DNA from: Dyadobacter sp. UC 10
GTDB lineage: Bacteria > Bacteroidota > Bacteroidia > Cytophagales > Spirosomataceae
Assembly (NCBI RefSeq): GCF_008369915.1
Contig: NZ_VSRN01000001.1
Coordinates: forward strand, 4,336,501 to 4,400,500
Length of the DNA stretch: 64,000 bases
Direction of reading: 5' to 3'
The notes below the pieces were generated by a model, which saw nothing but the letters and a program-made list of their open reading frames with translations, was not told the DNA's origin and ran no database searches. The position numbers and the translations under genes were made by a program. How positions within the stretch are numbered: the stretch's first letter is position 1; every line of letters starts with the position of its first letter. This document shows, in pieces, positions 25,819 to 34,608 of the stretch.

Positions 25819-26712
25819 ATGAAACGATTGCAGAAAGTGCTATTCCTAATCCTTTTTTTATTGTTAAACCCTTTTCAAAATGCATTTGCGCAGGGCCGGA
25901 TCGAGCATGTTATCCTGATCGGCTCGGATGGTTTCGGCGCATATGCTTTTGAAAATGCCAAAGTACCCAACCTTCGCAAGCTGATGAAGGAAGGCTCCTG
26001 GACATTGCAGGCCAGGACGGTCCTGCCTTCGTCGAGCGCTCCTAACTGGGCTTCTATGGTGATGGGAGCGGGCCCCGAGCTGCACGGCTATACCAAATGG
26101 GGCAGCCAGTCGCCGGACCTGCCTGCCCGGGTACTGGATGAATACGGTATGTTCCCGACGGTTTATGCCTTATTGAGGAAAGAAAAACCCAAAAGCGAGA
26201 TCGGCGTGATTTACGAGTGGGACGGGATCGGTTATTTGTTCCCCAAAAAAGCGGTGAACAAAGACCAGAACTGTGACGGTGACCTGGCCCTGACGAGAGC
26301 GGCAACATCTTACATTAAAGAAAAGAAACCCAATTTTCTGTTCATCCATTTGCACGATGTCGACAGCGTAGGGCACAATGCTGGTCACGGCACGCCCGAT
26401 TACTACGCGGCCATAGAGCGCACCGACACGCACATCGGCAGCATTATCAGGAGCATCGAGGAAGCGGGTATGATGGACAAAACAGCCATCATTTTTACCG
26501 CGGATCACGGCGGGATCAACAAAGGCCACGGCGCGATTACCATGCAGGAAATGCAGATTCCCTGGATTATTACCGGGCCAGGGATACGAAAAGACAATGA
26601 GGTAAAGGAGAGTATCATGACCTTTGATACGGCGGCGACAATTGCGGCGATATTTAAGCTCAAAACCCCGCAGGTTTGGATAGGAGGGCCGGTTGAGGCG
26701 GCATTTAAATAA
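25819..26712 (+). CDS. Secreted alkaline-phosphatase-superfamily phosphodiesterase
   Basis: 297 residues. Signal peptide 1-25 (ending AFAQ). The alkaline phosphatase core is clear: metal ligand Asp37 (LIGSDGFG), nucleophile region PSSSAPNWASM (Ser71-73, where related nucleotide pyrophosphatases and phosphonoacetate hydrolases use Thr), HLHDVDSVGHNAGHG and TADHGGINKGHG. It should hydrolyse a phosphate or phosphonate ester in the periplasm or outside the cell. It opens the operon with the HAD hydrolase (28-bp gap) and is preceded by operator copy B. The Ser in place of Thr and the exact substrate are open questions. Confidence 0.86.
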   Translation: MKRLQKVLFLILFLLLNPFQNAFAQGRIEHVILIGSDGFGAYAFENAKVPNLRKLMKEGSWTLQARTVLPSSSAPNWASMVMGAGPELHGYTKWGSQSPDLPARVLDEYGMFPTVYALLRKEKPKSEIGVIYEWDGIGYLFPKKAVNKDQNCDGDLALTRAATSYIKEKKPNFLFIHLHDVDSVGHNAGHGTPDYYAAIERTDTHIGSIIRSIEEAGMMDKTAIIFTADHGGINKGHGAITMQEMQIPWIITGPGIRKDNEVKESIMTFDTAATIAAIFKLKTPQVWIGGPVEAAFK

Positions 26713-26740
26713 TAATTAAGGACTTAAAAACATTCACGAA

Positions 26741-27427
26741 ATGATCAAAATGGTAGTTTTCGACATGGCGGGCACGACAGTCGATGAAGATAATGTGGTT
26801 TACAAAACGCTTATGGAAGCTGTCAATGAGAGGCAGTTTGACTTTACTTTGGACGAAGTGCTGGCCGAGGGAGCGGGGAAAGAAAAGTTGCAGGCGATCA
26901 GGAGTGTTCTGGCTTCCAAAGGAATTATCGACGAAGAGCTGGCTTCCGGGATATTTGAGAAATTCCAGGTTATGCTGGACGAGGCTTACCGAACCCTGCA
27001 AGTTACCGGGCAACCCAACACGACCGAAGTTTTTGAAGCATTAAGAGAAAGCGGGGTGATCGTAGTGCTTAATACAGGTTACAACCGGCAAACGGCCGAG
27101 GCGCTGATTGGTAAGATTGGCTGGAAGCAGGGTGTTCATTTTGATGAGCTGGTAACTGCGTCGGATGTTGAAAAAAACCGGCCCGAACCGGATATGATCG
27201 CGTTGGCAATGAACCGTTTGGGTATCGACGATGCAAAAAGTGTGATCAAAGTCGGGGATTCTTCGATTGACATTGAAGAGGGACAAAATGCCGGCTGCCG
27301 TTTCAGCATTGGAATAACAACAGGAGCCCATACACGTGAGCAGCTTGCAGAGGCAAATCCCGATTTTATCATCGATAACCTTTCCGAACTGCTGCCAATC
27401 GTCAAAGCGCATTCCCTGGCCGGATAG
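26741..27427 (+). CDS. Phosphonatase-like (PhnX-like) HAD hydrolase
   Basis: 228 residues of the HAD superfamily. The nucleophile motif DMAGTTVDE (Asp8, Ala10) is the phosphonatase version of motif I. The cap region has Lys47 and Lys49 (GAGKEKLQAIR) near where PhnX places its Schiff-base Lys, though spacing differs from true PhnX. Motif III/IV is VIKVGDSSIDIEEG. It fits the PhnX-like hydrolase group found in phosphonate loci together with HpnZ dehydrogenases. No signal peptide, so it is cytoplasmic, after the secreted phosphodiesterase in the same operon. No phosphonate transaminase (PhnW) lies nearby, so the substrate may not be phosphonoacetaldehyde. Confidence 0.85.
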   Translation: MIKMVVFDMAGTTVDEDNVVYKTLMEAVNERQFDFTLDEVLAEGAGKEKLQAIRSVLASKGIIDEELASGIFEKFQVMLDEAYRTLQVTGQPNTTEVFEALRESGVIVVLNTGYNRQTAEALIGKIGWKQGVHFDELVTASDVEKNRPEPDMIALAMNRLGIDDAKSVIKVGDSSIDIEEGQNAGCRFSIGITTGAHTREQLAEANPDFIIDNLSELLPIVKAHSLAG

Positions 27428-27440
27428 GAAATGCGGGCGG

Positions 27441-28415
27441 CTATTTGCCGAGCATTAACCGGTCGACCTGCCCGCGTATCTTTTCAACCGGCGCGCAAAT
27501 AACGAGGTAACCCTGTGAATCGTCTGCAGGTGCTATCCATTTGTTGCTTCCGTCGGGAGCAACCTTGCAGTGCCCGTCTTTTTTTACGGTAAAATAGGTT
27601 TCTGCACCTTCAACCGCTTCCAGCAAAGCAATCTGGTCCCAGCTGGCGCGGCCCTGAAATCCGTTGTAAAGCGCATACGCTTTGTAGACGGGACTTTTGG
27701 GGTCGCTGTGTGCCTTGAAAGAAGCGCCGCCCGTAACAATTTGATTACCAACTTCCCAGCCCGCGAATGTCACAGGAAGTTTCCATTTGGTCAGACAATT
27801 TATGGTCGAAGCCGGGTCCGGGCGGTAAAAATTGGCCTCCTTGCCTTCCGGGAACTGCCCGCCCATGCACGACCAGCGCTTAACCTTTTTCCTGACCAGA
27901 TCGCGTCCACTCAAAGGGCTATTGGAATCCGGTGCGGAATCAAGCAGCTTACTGAGACTAGTCAAATGGCCGATCGTGACGATCACCACACTTTGATCCG
28001 GCGCGTTTGACAAAAGTCTGCGGTAAACTGTGGTACCGTCTTCGGCTTCGGCATTAGACTTGAAACGGTTGGGGAATTGCCCGGAGATCTGCCGGGTGTA
28101 TTTTGAAAATTCCCGCAGCGAATCCTTCTGACTCACGCCTATCGGTATATCCTTGCGGCCAAACCACACATTGATCGCATCCGTACAGGAAGCGCTGTAT
28201 TTATCGTCACTGGTAACGATTATTCCAAGGATCGTGGCTTTTTTCTGCCGCTCGTAGGCGTGAAGCATAGCGAGCGCACCCACATCGTCAACGTCCGAAT
28301 CCATATCGGTATCAAGAATTACTGCAACGGGCGACTCGTCCTGCCAGGCAAGGGAGTGAGTTGATATCCCGGATGTTAATAAAAAAGAAAAGCAGAATAG
28401 GAGTAATCGGATCAT
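27441..28415 (-). CDS. Secreted nucleoside hydrolase-like protein
   Basis: 324 residues from the ATG at 28415, which begins a signal peptide (MIRLLLFCFSFLLTSG); the frame is open to 28508 without signal character. The calcium-binding signature of inosine-uridine nucleoside hydrolases is present as LDTDMDSDVDD (Asp35, 37, 41, 43, 44), followed by GIIVTSDDKY and TIGHLTSLSKLL. The enzyme would split the N-glycosidic bond of a nucleoside, but several secreted Bacteroidota members have unknown substrates. It converges on the phosphonate-type operon with a 13-bp gap. Confidence 0.85.
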   Translation of the reverse strand: MIRLLLFCFSFLLTSGISTHSLAWQDESPVAVILDTDMDSDVDDVGALAMLHAYERQKKATILGIIVTSDDKYSASCTDAINVWFGRKDIPIGVSQKDSLREFSKYTRQISGQFPNRFKSNAEAEDGTTVYRRLLSNAPDQSVVIVTIGHLTSLSKLLDSAPDSNSPLSGRDLVRKKVKRWSCMGGQFPEGKEANFYRPDPASTINCLTKWKLPVTFAGWEVGNQIVTGGASFKAHSDPKSPVYKAYALYNGFQGRASWDQIALLEAVEGAETYFTVKKDGHCKVAPDGSNKWIAPADDSQGYLVICAPVEKIRGQVDRLMLGK

Positions 28416-28549
28416 TGCGAATTGATTTTTTGGATTGGCTGTCAGGGCTGGTAAGCTACCATTGTAGAAAGAGATTGTGGTGTTCAAACTTCCTATATTG
28501 TTAATCATAATGTACTGTTACTGTTTTGACATTAAACTATTAAGTTAAT

Positions 28550-28987
28550 ATGAGTTATCTACTAACCTTGCTCCTTTTATGGGGTTATCAGGAAATTAAC
28601 AATCAGACTAGTCAAGTGTCAGATAAGGTCGAATTTATAGACACCTACCCTGTAAAAGTTGACGGTAATGCAAGTTTCTTTACTTTCGACTCGACTAGTT
28701 TGACCAAAGGGAAATTCATATTTGTTGTCAGTGGCAGCAAGACAGCTTTTTTTAAGAAAGGCGGCAAACTGGTGATCGTGAGTTTCTTAAAAAGGGAAGT
28801 GAAGCAAAACGGCTACATTGACCATTTTTATGATTCAGGATATCAAGTTACTTTGGATGTAAATAGAGGCGAAAAAATAAGTGAATGGAGCACTGAATAT
28901 TCTGGTCAGTTAAAACTCGTGCAGAAAAACAAAGTGATGACAATCGCTGTGCATGGAGTCAATGAGGAGTTCGGGCTAAACAGATGA
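28550..28987 (+). CDS. Unknown protein, possibly exported
   Basis: 145 residues, not recognised. A short hydrophobic N-terminus (SYLLTLLLLWGY) could be a membrane anchor or uncleaved signal. The body is beta-rich (FIDTYPVKVDGNASFFTF, GKFIFVVSGSKTAFF, YQVTLDVNRG, SGQLKLVQKNKVMTIAVHG). By eye the gene is more AT-rich than its neighbours. It is divergent from the nucleoside hydrolase gene and transcribed alone. The reading frame is plausible from length and composition, but no homologue can be named. Confidence 0.6.
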   Translation: MSYLLTLLLLWGYQEINNQTSQVSDKVEFIDTYPVKVDGNASFFTFDSTSLTKGKFIFVVSGSKTAFFKKGGKLVIVSFLKREVKQNGYIDHFYDSGYQVTLDVNRGEKISEWSTEYSGQLKLVQKNKVMTIAVHGVNEEFGLNR

Positions 28988-29163
28988 TCGCCCGTAGTTA
29001 AAAGCGGTAACACATACCTTTTACGATCGGCAACTCATTTATCAAGTAAATATGCATGGTTGCTGAGTTTTGTAACAAATAGGCTGAGGCAGCACTAAGG
29101 AACAAGTTTCAGTGACCTGTTGATAACTTTCCGGTAATACCTTTTAAAATATTTGATCAGACT

Positions 29164-30252
29164 ATGCTACTAGAACGTCGTGAATTTTTATCCTCGTTAA
29201 GCCTGGCCGGAGCGGCCACGTTGTTTCCGGGTATTTCCCTGCTCGCATCCACTTCCCCAAAAAAGGAAAAACTGGGCGTTGCACTTGTCGGTCTGGGCTA
29301 TTACAGTACCGACCTGCTCGCCCCCGCCTTGCAGCTGACTGAAAAATGTTACCTGGCAGGCATCGTTACCGGAACCCCGGCCAAAGCAGAAACCTGGAAA
29401 ACCAAGTACAATATCCCGGAAAAGAACATTTACAACTACGAAAACTTCGATAAAATCGCCGATAACCCCGATATCGATATTGTTTATGTGGTGCTTCCGC
29501 CTTCTATGCACCGGGAGTATGTAGTCCGTGCGGCGAAGGCAGGCAAGCATGTATTTTGTGAAAAACCAATGGCGCCTTCCGTAGCCGATTGTGAAGCGAT
29601 GATAGCGGCTTGCAAGAGCAATAAAGTGAAGCTGGCGATCGGCTACCGCTGCCAGCATGATCCTAATATTCAGGCTTATATGAAGGTAGCGAAAGAACAG
29701 AAATTTGGGAAAGTGAAAATGGTAAACAGTGCGGCAGGGTATGTCGACAACCGGACCAACCACTGGAAGCAGAAAAAAAAGCTGGGAGGCGGAGTAATGG
29801 GGGACATGGGCGTGTACGCGCTGCAGGGAGCGAGGCTGGCAACCGGTGAAGAGCCCGTCAGTGTGATCGCGCAGGCGTCTACCACCCGCCCCGAAATTTA
29901 CAAAGAGGTGGAAGAGACGATGATGTTCATGCTCGATTTCCCGAGTGGTGCCCGGGCAGCCTGCCAAACCAGCTTTGGGATCAATATGAACTACCTGCAG
30001 GTCAATTATGAAAAAGGGTGGGTGAAAATGGAGCCGCAGTCAGCCTATAATGGTAACAAGGGCAGTATGTCCGACGGTACCCTTATTAATTTTCCTGTTA
30101 AAAGTCAGCAGGCCAAGCAGTTGGATGAGGATTGTATGGCAATTATGAACAATACGGATCTAATTGCCCCGGGAGAGGAAGGATTGCGGGATATCAGGGT
30201 CGTAGAGGCGATCTATAAATCGGTGGCTACCGGTAAAAGCGTTAAGATCTAA
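29164..30252 (+). CDS. Tat-exported Gfo/Idh/MocA-family oxidoreductase
   Basis: 362 residues. A twin-arginine signal (RREFLSSLSLAGAATLFPG, 5-23) marks export in folded form with bound cofactor, as for glucose-fructose oxidoreductase. The Rossmann domain starts GVALVGLGYYST; the family's EKP motif is FCEKPMAPS, with the catalytic Lys. The C-domain has GGGVMGDMGVYALQ and a Tat-family typical NYLQVNYEKGWVKMEP. Likely a sugar oxidoreductase acting in the periplasm; substrate unknown. Ends in a strong terminator. Confidence 0.9.
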   Translation: MLLERREFLSSLSLAGAATLFPGISLLASTSPKKEKLGVALVGLGYYSTDLLAPALQLTEKCYLAGIVTGTPAKAETWKTKYNIPEKNIYNYENFDKIADNPDIDIVYVVLPPSMHREYVVRAAKAGKHVFCEKPMAPSVADCEAMIAACKSNKVKLAIGYRCQHDPNIQAYMKVAKEQKFGKVKMVNSAAGYVDNRTNHWKQKKKLGGGVMGDMGVYALQGARLATGEEPVSVIAQASTTRPEIYKEVEETMMFMLDFPSGARAACQTSFGINMNYLQVNYEKGWVKMEPQSAYNGNKGSMSDGTLINFPVKSQQAKQLDEDCMAIMNNTDLIAPGEEGLRDIRVVEAIYKSVATGKSVKI

Positions 30253-30254
30253 AT

Positions 30255-30304
30255 AAAAACCGGCCAGGAGGTATGCATAATACAACGCTTCCTGGCCGGT
30301 TTTT
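30255..30304 (+). terminator. Rho-independent terminator of the Gfo/Idh/MocA gene
   Basis: 15-bp perfect stem AAAAACCGGCCAGGA (30255-30269) / TCCTGGCCGGTTTTT (30290-30304), beginning 3 bp after the stop codon. The A-run and T-run on either side allow it to work on both strands. Confidence 0.93.
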
Positions 30305-30344
30305 AAGCAGGGCCTTCATTTTAGTAAGTGCTTTGCACAACAAG

Positions 30345-30737
30345 TCAGTCGGCTTCGATCAGGTGATTGATCTGTGAAGTCAATGTCGGTACTGAAAATG
30401 TTTTCTCCATAAATCTGTCCACTCCGATTTTTTCAAGTTTCGGGTACCATTCATTTGGAATAGATGTGGAATATATGACTATGCAGGGATCATCAAATTC
30501 CTTTAATTTTTGCAACTCCTGTAAACACTGATCTCCGTTGATCCTGGGCAGGCTGAGGTCTATAAAAACGTAGCCGGGAGGTGTTACCGATGTATTGCTG
30601 AAATGGGAGATCGCTGACTCACAATCTGGGAAAAATAAGCAGTCCAGGGACTTGTTAAGGTCACTGATTGCCATTTTGAATATTTCATGATCGTCGGTGT
30701 CATCGTCAATCATTACAAAAAGTCGTTTATTACCCAT
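30345..30737 (-). CDS. Stand-alone receiver-domain response regulator
   Basis: 130 residues, a single receiver domain with no output domain. Acidic pocket DDD (11-13), phospho-acceptor Asp60 (VFIDLSLPRINGD), Thr/Ser at 91-92 and Lys112. The DLSLPRINGD form is typical of Bacteroidota receiver proteins that act in hybrid-kinase relays. No kinase is adjacent; the SulP gene lies upstream on the same strand with a 63-bp gap. Confidence 0.9.
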   Translation of the reverse strand: MGNKRLFVMIDDDTDDHEIFKMAISDLNKSLDCLFFPDCESAISHFSNTSVTPPGYVFIDLSLPRINGDQCLQELQKLKEFDDPCIVIYSTSIPNEWYPKLEKIGVDRFMEKTFSVPTLTSQINHLIEAD

Positions 30738-30800
30738 ATAGTTGATACTTTTTTAGAGGTTGACCAAGGATTGGCAATCATGTTTAAAAAAGCATACCAT

Positions 30801-32330
30801 CTACATCGCCACCGGGTAAGTCGGGTCTTCTATAATATTCACTTCGATTACGGTGCCTGCATTGTGCAGCAATTTCCTGCAATCGGGACTAAGATGTTTC
30901 AGGAGTATTTTTTTACCTGCTTTCTGATATCTCCCGGTAATTTTATTCAGCGCATCGATCCCCGACATATCGGCAACCCGGCTTTCCGAAAAGTCGATGA
31001 TCACTTCCTGCGGGTCGGTCATCACTTCGAATTTTTCGCTGAAAGCTGCCACGGAACCGAAGAAAAGCGGGCCGTATATTTTGTAATGCTTGACTCCGTT
31101 TTCATCTATCGATTTGTGGGCGCGGATCCTTTTGGCACTTTCCCAGGCAAATACCAATGCCGAAATGATCACCCCGATCAGTACCGCCAGCGCGAGATTA
31201 TGCAGGTAAATGGTAATCACAGCTACCAGTATCCCGACAAATACGTCCTGTTTGGGCATCTTGTTGATGATCCGGAAGCTGATCCATTCAAAAGTACCGA
31301 TCGCCACCATGATCATGACGCCGGTCAATGCGGCCATCGGGACGAGCTCGATCACCGGGGCGGCGACCAGGATGATCGTGAGGATTGTCAAGGCAGCGAT
31401 AATCCCGGAAAGCCTCGCCCGGGCACCGGCAGAAAGGTTTACCAGCGTTTGCGCGATCATCGGGCAGCCGCCCATTCCAAAGAAAAATCCGTTGAGAATA
31501 TTGGCGCTTCCCTGTGCAATACACTCACGGTTCCCGTTTCCGCGCGTCGCAGTAATTTCGTCTACCAGGTTGAGCGTCAGCAATCCTTCCGTAAGTCCGA
31601 CTCCCGCCATGATCAGCGCGTAAGGAAATATAACTTGCAGCGTGGCCAGGCTGACCGGTACCTGCGGAATATGAAAAGGAGGAAAACCGCCGCTGACGGA
31701 AGCAATGTCGCGGACCGTTCTGGTATCAATATTAAACCCCCAGACCACCAGAAAAACGACAACAATAGCAACCAGCGAAGGCGGAATTGCCTTGGTAAAC
31801 CTGGGTAACAAAACAGTGATCGCTATCGTGAGCAGCACCAGGCCGCCCATGATCAGCAGAGGCGTGCCGGTAAGCCAGACCGTCTGCCCGTTTACGACAG
31901 TTTTAAATTGTTCGAGCTGTGACATAAATATCACCACCGCAAGGCCATTCACAAAGCCGTACATCACAGGCTGCGGCACGAGGCGTACGAATTTGCCGAG
32001 CCTGAATATTCCGACCAATATTTGTATAACACCAGCGAGGGCCACTGCTGCAAATACGTATTCGATTCCGTGCGATTGCATCAGGGCGATCAGCACGATA
32101 ACCGTCGCGCCGGCGCCGCCGGAAATAAGCCCGGGCCGCCCACCGAAAATAGCGGTAACGAGTCCCATGATAAATGCCGCATATAAGCCCACCAGTGGGG
32201 GCAGGCCTGCCAGAATTGCAAAAGAAAGGGATTCAGGCATCATGGTCATCGCGACGGTAAGGCCTGCCAGAATTTCGGTTTTGTAATTTACTTTTTGCGT
32301 AAAATCAAAAAGATTAAGGTAACCTTTCAT
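30801..32330 (-). CDS. SulP-family anion transporter with STAS domain
   Basis: 509 residues from the ATG at 32330; the frame is open to 32411 but the N-terminus MKGYLNLFDFTQKVNYKTEILAG is the normal SulP opening. Twelve or so hydrophobic segments follow, with PLVGLYAAFIMGLVTAIFGG and NGLAVVIFMSQLEQF, the latter typical of the bacterial SulP/bicarbonate group. The C-terminal about 100 residues are a STAS domain (EVIIDFSESRVADMSGIDAL). It imports an anion, sulfate or bicarbonate; the choice cannot be made here. No sulfate-assimilation or carbonic anhydrase gene is next to it. Confidence 0.9.
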   Translation of the reverse strand: MKGYLNLFDFTQKVNYKTEILAGLTVAMTMMPESLSFAILAGLPPLVGLYAAFIMGLVTAIFGGRPGLISGGAGATVIVLIALMQSHGIEYVFAAVALAGVIQILVGIFRLGKFVRLVPQPVMYGFVNGLAVVIFMSQLEQFKTVVNGQTVWLTGTPLLIMGGLVLLTIAITVLLPRFTKAIPPSLVAIVVVFLVVWGFNIDTRTVRDIASVSGGFPPFHIPQVPVSLATLQVIFPYALIMAGVGLTEGLLTLNLVDEITATRGNGNRECIAQGSANILNGFFFGMGGCPMIAQTLVNLSAGARARLSGIIAALTILTIILVAAPVIELVPMAALTGVMIMVAIGTFEWISFRIINKMPKQDVFVGILVAVITIYLHNLALAVLIGVIISALVFAWESAKRIRAHKSIDENGVKHYKIYGPLFFGSVAAFSEKFEVMTDPQEVIIDFSESRVADMSGIDALNKITGRYQKAGKKILLKHLSPDCRKLLHNAGTVIEVNIIEDPTYPVAM

Positions 32331-32714
32331 GATAGGAGTAGGACTGATAAAAGCGGAATTTGTTTCCGGGCTCAAAGGAAGCCGGAATCTTGCCGACGAC
32401 AAAACATTCATCGTATTATTGCAGCGGAATCAGCAAGCCACTATCCTCCGACGAACCTGTGGTTGTATCCATCTCTCAATTTTTCTATCAATGGCAGATA
32501 ATTTGACTTCGGTCAGTTATAATACAATGTGATCTTGCTACTATTTAGCCGCAAAGGGTTTCGCGCAGAAAGTAGAGTTGGATAAGGGCCGGGGCGGGAG
32601 GTGCGCCAAATATGATTTTGATCATTAAAACCATAAAAGTCAGGATAACATGGTTAAAAATGGTTGGTGCGCGACTTAGAAATAGATATCCCGTTTGGAA
32701 AGTGCCGGTTAGTT

Positions 32715-33908
32715 ATGTGTGATTTTGTAAAAGCGTTAAAGTCTTTGTTGCTGTTGTGGGCTGCTATTTTGTTGTGCTGGTCATGCGGTAACAATCGGGA
32801 ATCTTCAAAACCCAAACGCAAGCCCAAAATAGAATCCCTCGCCGATCTGGGCGCATTACCTAAGTACGTGACCGACCCGCCTGGTAATCCTTCCACCCCC
32901 GAGAAAGTGAAGCTAGGCCGGCTGCTGTTTTTTGATCCGATATTGTCAGGCAATAAAGACGTGGCCTGCGCCACCTGCCACCAGCCCGAATTCAGCTACG
33001 CCGAATTCCTGGAAACTTCGATTGGCGTCGGCGGTATGGGAAGAGGATCGAAACGCTTTTTTCTTGATCCGAACGATATTCCTTTTGTCAAGAGAAACTC
33101 ACAAAGTATCCTGAACGTAGCATTCAACGGAATTAAAAACGACGAACCTTACCATCCCGACTCGGCAGGTATGTTCTGGGATCTACGTGCTAAAAGTCTG
33201 GAAGAACAGGCCTTATTCCCGATCCGGACTTTTGAAGAAATGCGCGGCCACGGTTATGCGGAGGATAAGGTGGTCGATGATGTGGTGAAACGACTGAAAG
33301 CGATCCCGGAATACCGCAGTCTGTTCGCAACTGCATTCGGCGCACAAACTGATCCGGTGAACGCAGATAATCTGGCGAAAGCAATTGCCTCCTACGAAAG
33401 AACATTGATCGCCAATAACTCCCGGTTCGACCAGTACATGCGGGGCGATAGCAGCGCGCTGACCACGGGAGAAAAAGAAGGGTTGAATCTGTTTTTGAAA
33501 GCAGGCTGCGCCAAATGTCATTCCGGGCCGATGTTCTCGGATTTTAAGCTGCATACCCTCGGCGTTCCGGACACACCCAACCGGAAGGAAACGGATGCGG
33601 GCGGCGATAACAACTACGGTTTCCGCACGCCCACATTACGCAACCTGCGCTACACCGGGCCATACATGCACAGCGGCGCATTTAAAACTTTGGACCAGGT
33701 TATGCTTTTTTACGAGGACCTCACCGGGGGAAAGATTGAAAACCCCAAAGTGGAAATGTACCAAATGGATTCACTCGTGAGCCAGCTCAATGTAAAATTC
33801 AAGGATATTGACAGGATCGTCGAATTTCTGAACGCCCTCAACGACGAATCTTTCGATAAAAGCATTCCCGAAAAAGTCCCGAGCGGCCTGCCCGTTTCAG
33901 GGATGTGA
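32715..33908 (+). CDS. Di-haem cytochrome c peroxidase, lipoprotein
   Basis: 397 residues from the ATG at 32715, which opens a lipoprotein signal with lipobox CWSC (Cys24). Two c-type haem sites are present: CATCH at 85-89 and CAKCH in the C-terminal half ([19 protein letters not shown]). [22 protein letters not shown] and [24 protein letters not shown] are standard CcpA/MauG family blocks, the last carrying the axial Met/His region. It reduces hydrogen peroxide in the periplasm with electrons from cytochromes. Transcribed alone. Confidence 0.92.
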   Translation: MCDFVKALKSLLLLWAAILLCWSCGNNRESSKPKRKPKIESLADLGALPKYVTDPPGNPSTPEKVKLGRLLFFDPILSGNKDVACATCHQPEFSYAEFLETSIGVGGMGRGSKRFFLDPNDIPFVKRNSQSILNVAFNGIKNDEPYHPDSAGMFWDLRAKSLEEQALFPIRTFEEMRGHGYAEDKVVDDVVKRLKAIPEYRSLFATAFGAQTDPVNADNLAKAIASYERTLIANNSRFDQYMRGDSSALTTGEKEGLNLFLKAGCAKCHSGPMFSDFKLHTLGVPDTPNRKETDAGGDNNYGFRTPTLRNLRYTGPYMHSGAFKTLDQVMLFYEDLTGGKIENPKVEMYQMDSLVSQLNVKFKDIDRIVEFLNALNDESFDKSIPEKVPSGLPVSGM

Positions 33909-33951
33909 CTTGGGGAGCATACAGTCATCTGGCGGTCACTGATACATACCG

Positions 33952-34009
33952 TGATGTTATAACTTTTCATTATATTTGTTCTAAAAATGGCATTTATGTT
34001 ATAACATCA
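33952..34009 (+). promoter_or_regulatory. mazEF promoter-operator with 12-bp inverted repeat
   Basis: TGATGTTATAAC (33952-33963) and GTTATAACATCA (33998-34009) are perfect inverted repeats, each holding the palindrome GTTATAAC; 33996-34007 is itself a perfect 12-bp palindrome. Between them lies an exact -7 box TATATTTG (33971-33978). The right arm touches the mazE start codon at 34009. The layout fits autorepression by the MazE/MazEF complex. Confidence 0.75.
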
Positions 34010-34257
34010 TGAAAGCGAATATTATCAATATAGGAAATAGCCAGGGAATCATTATTCCCTCGATGATATTGCAAAGGTTGAATCTGTCATTCAAGTCGAG
34101 CGTTGAGTTGGAAGTGGAGAATGGCTCAATTGTCATAAAACCAGCTCCCCGGCAAGGCTGGGCAGAGGCAGCGATCGAGATGCGTGCAGCCGGGGATGAT
34201 GAGCCTTTGTTAGAAGACAATATGACTGACTTTGATCGGGAGGAGTGGGCATGGTAA
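34009..34257 (+). CDS. mazE: MazE-type antitoxin (AbrB/SpoVT fold)
   Basis: 82 residues. The N-terminal swapped-hairpin DNA-binding domain reads IINIGNSQGIIIPSMILQRLNL and VELEVENGSIVIKPAPR. The acidic C-terminus (DDEPLLEDNMTDFDREEWAW) is the usual toxin-binding tail. It neutralises MazF and represses the operon through the inverted repeat at 33952-34009. Overlaps the toxin start by 7 bp. Confidence 0.92.
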   Translation: MKANIINIGNSQGIIIPSMILQRLNLSFKSSVELEVENGSIVIKPAPRQGWAEAAIEMRAAGDDEPLLEDNMTDFDREEWAW

Positions 34258-34574
34258 TCAAACGATACGACGTTTACTGGATATCACTGGATCCGACACA
34301 AGGAAGTGAAATCTCCAAAATCAGGCCGTGCCTGATCGTCAGTCCAGATGAATTGAACCAATACCTGCGTACCGTAGTCATCTTGCCAATCACGTCAACC
34401 ATCAAAAATTACCCCTGGCGGGTAGATTGCACGGTTCAAAACCAAAAAGGATCGATTGCGGCCGATCAGATTCGTGTAGTTGATAAATCGAGGTTAGGCT
34501 CTAAAATTGGTAACCTGTCAGCAATAGAAATCAAGAAATTAAAGCAGGTTATGCAAGAAATGCTTGGTGACTAA
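34251..34574 (+). CDS. mazF: MazF/PemK-type mRNA interferase toxin
   Basis: 107 residues. Hallmarks are KRYDVYWISLDPTQGSEISKIRPCLIVS, VVILPITST and the IAADQIRVVDKSRL block near the active site, typical of MazF endoribonucleases that cut mRNA at short sequences. The ATG at 34251 overlaps the mazE stop (ATGGTAA) and is preceded by a strong GGGAGGAG at 34238-34245, unusual here where Shine-Dalgarno sites are weak. A GTG at 34245 is possible but lies in that site. Full length, so the pair looks functional. Confidence 0.92.
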   Translation: MVIKRYDVYWISLDPTQGSEISKIRPCLIVSPDELNQYLRTVVILPITSTIKNYPWRVDCTVQNQKGSIAADQIRVVDKSRLGSKIGNLSAIEIKKLKQVMQEMLGD

Positions 34575-34608
34575 TGTGGGCAGATCCTCAGTAATAGAGC
34601 CTACCTGA

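Noticed and set aside
30687..31808. 373-codon plus-strand frame
   Set aside because: Shadow of the SulP gene; His/Arg/Asp-rich composition is typical of the reverse complement of a membrane protein gene.
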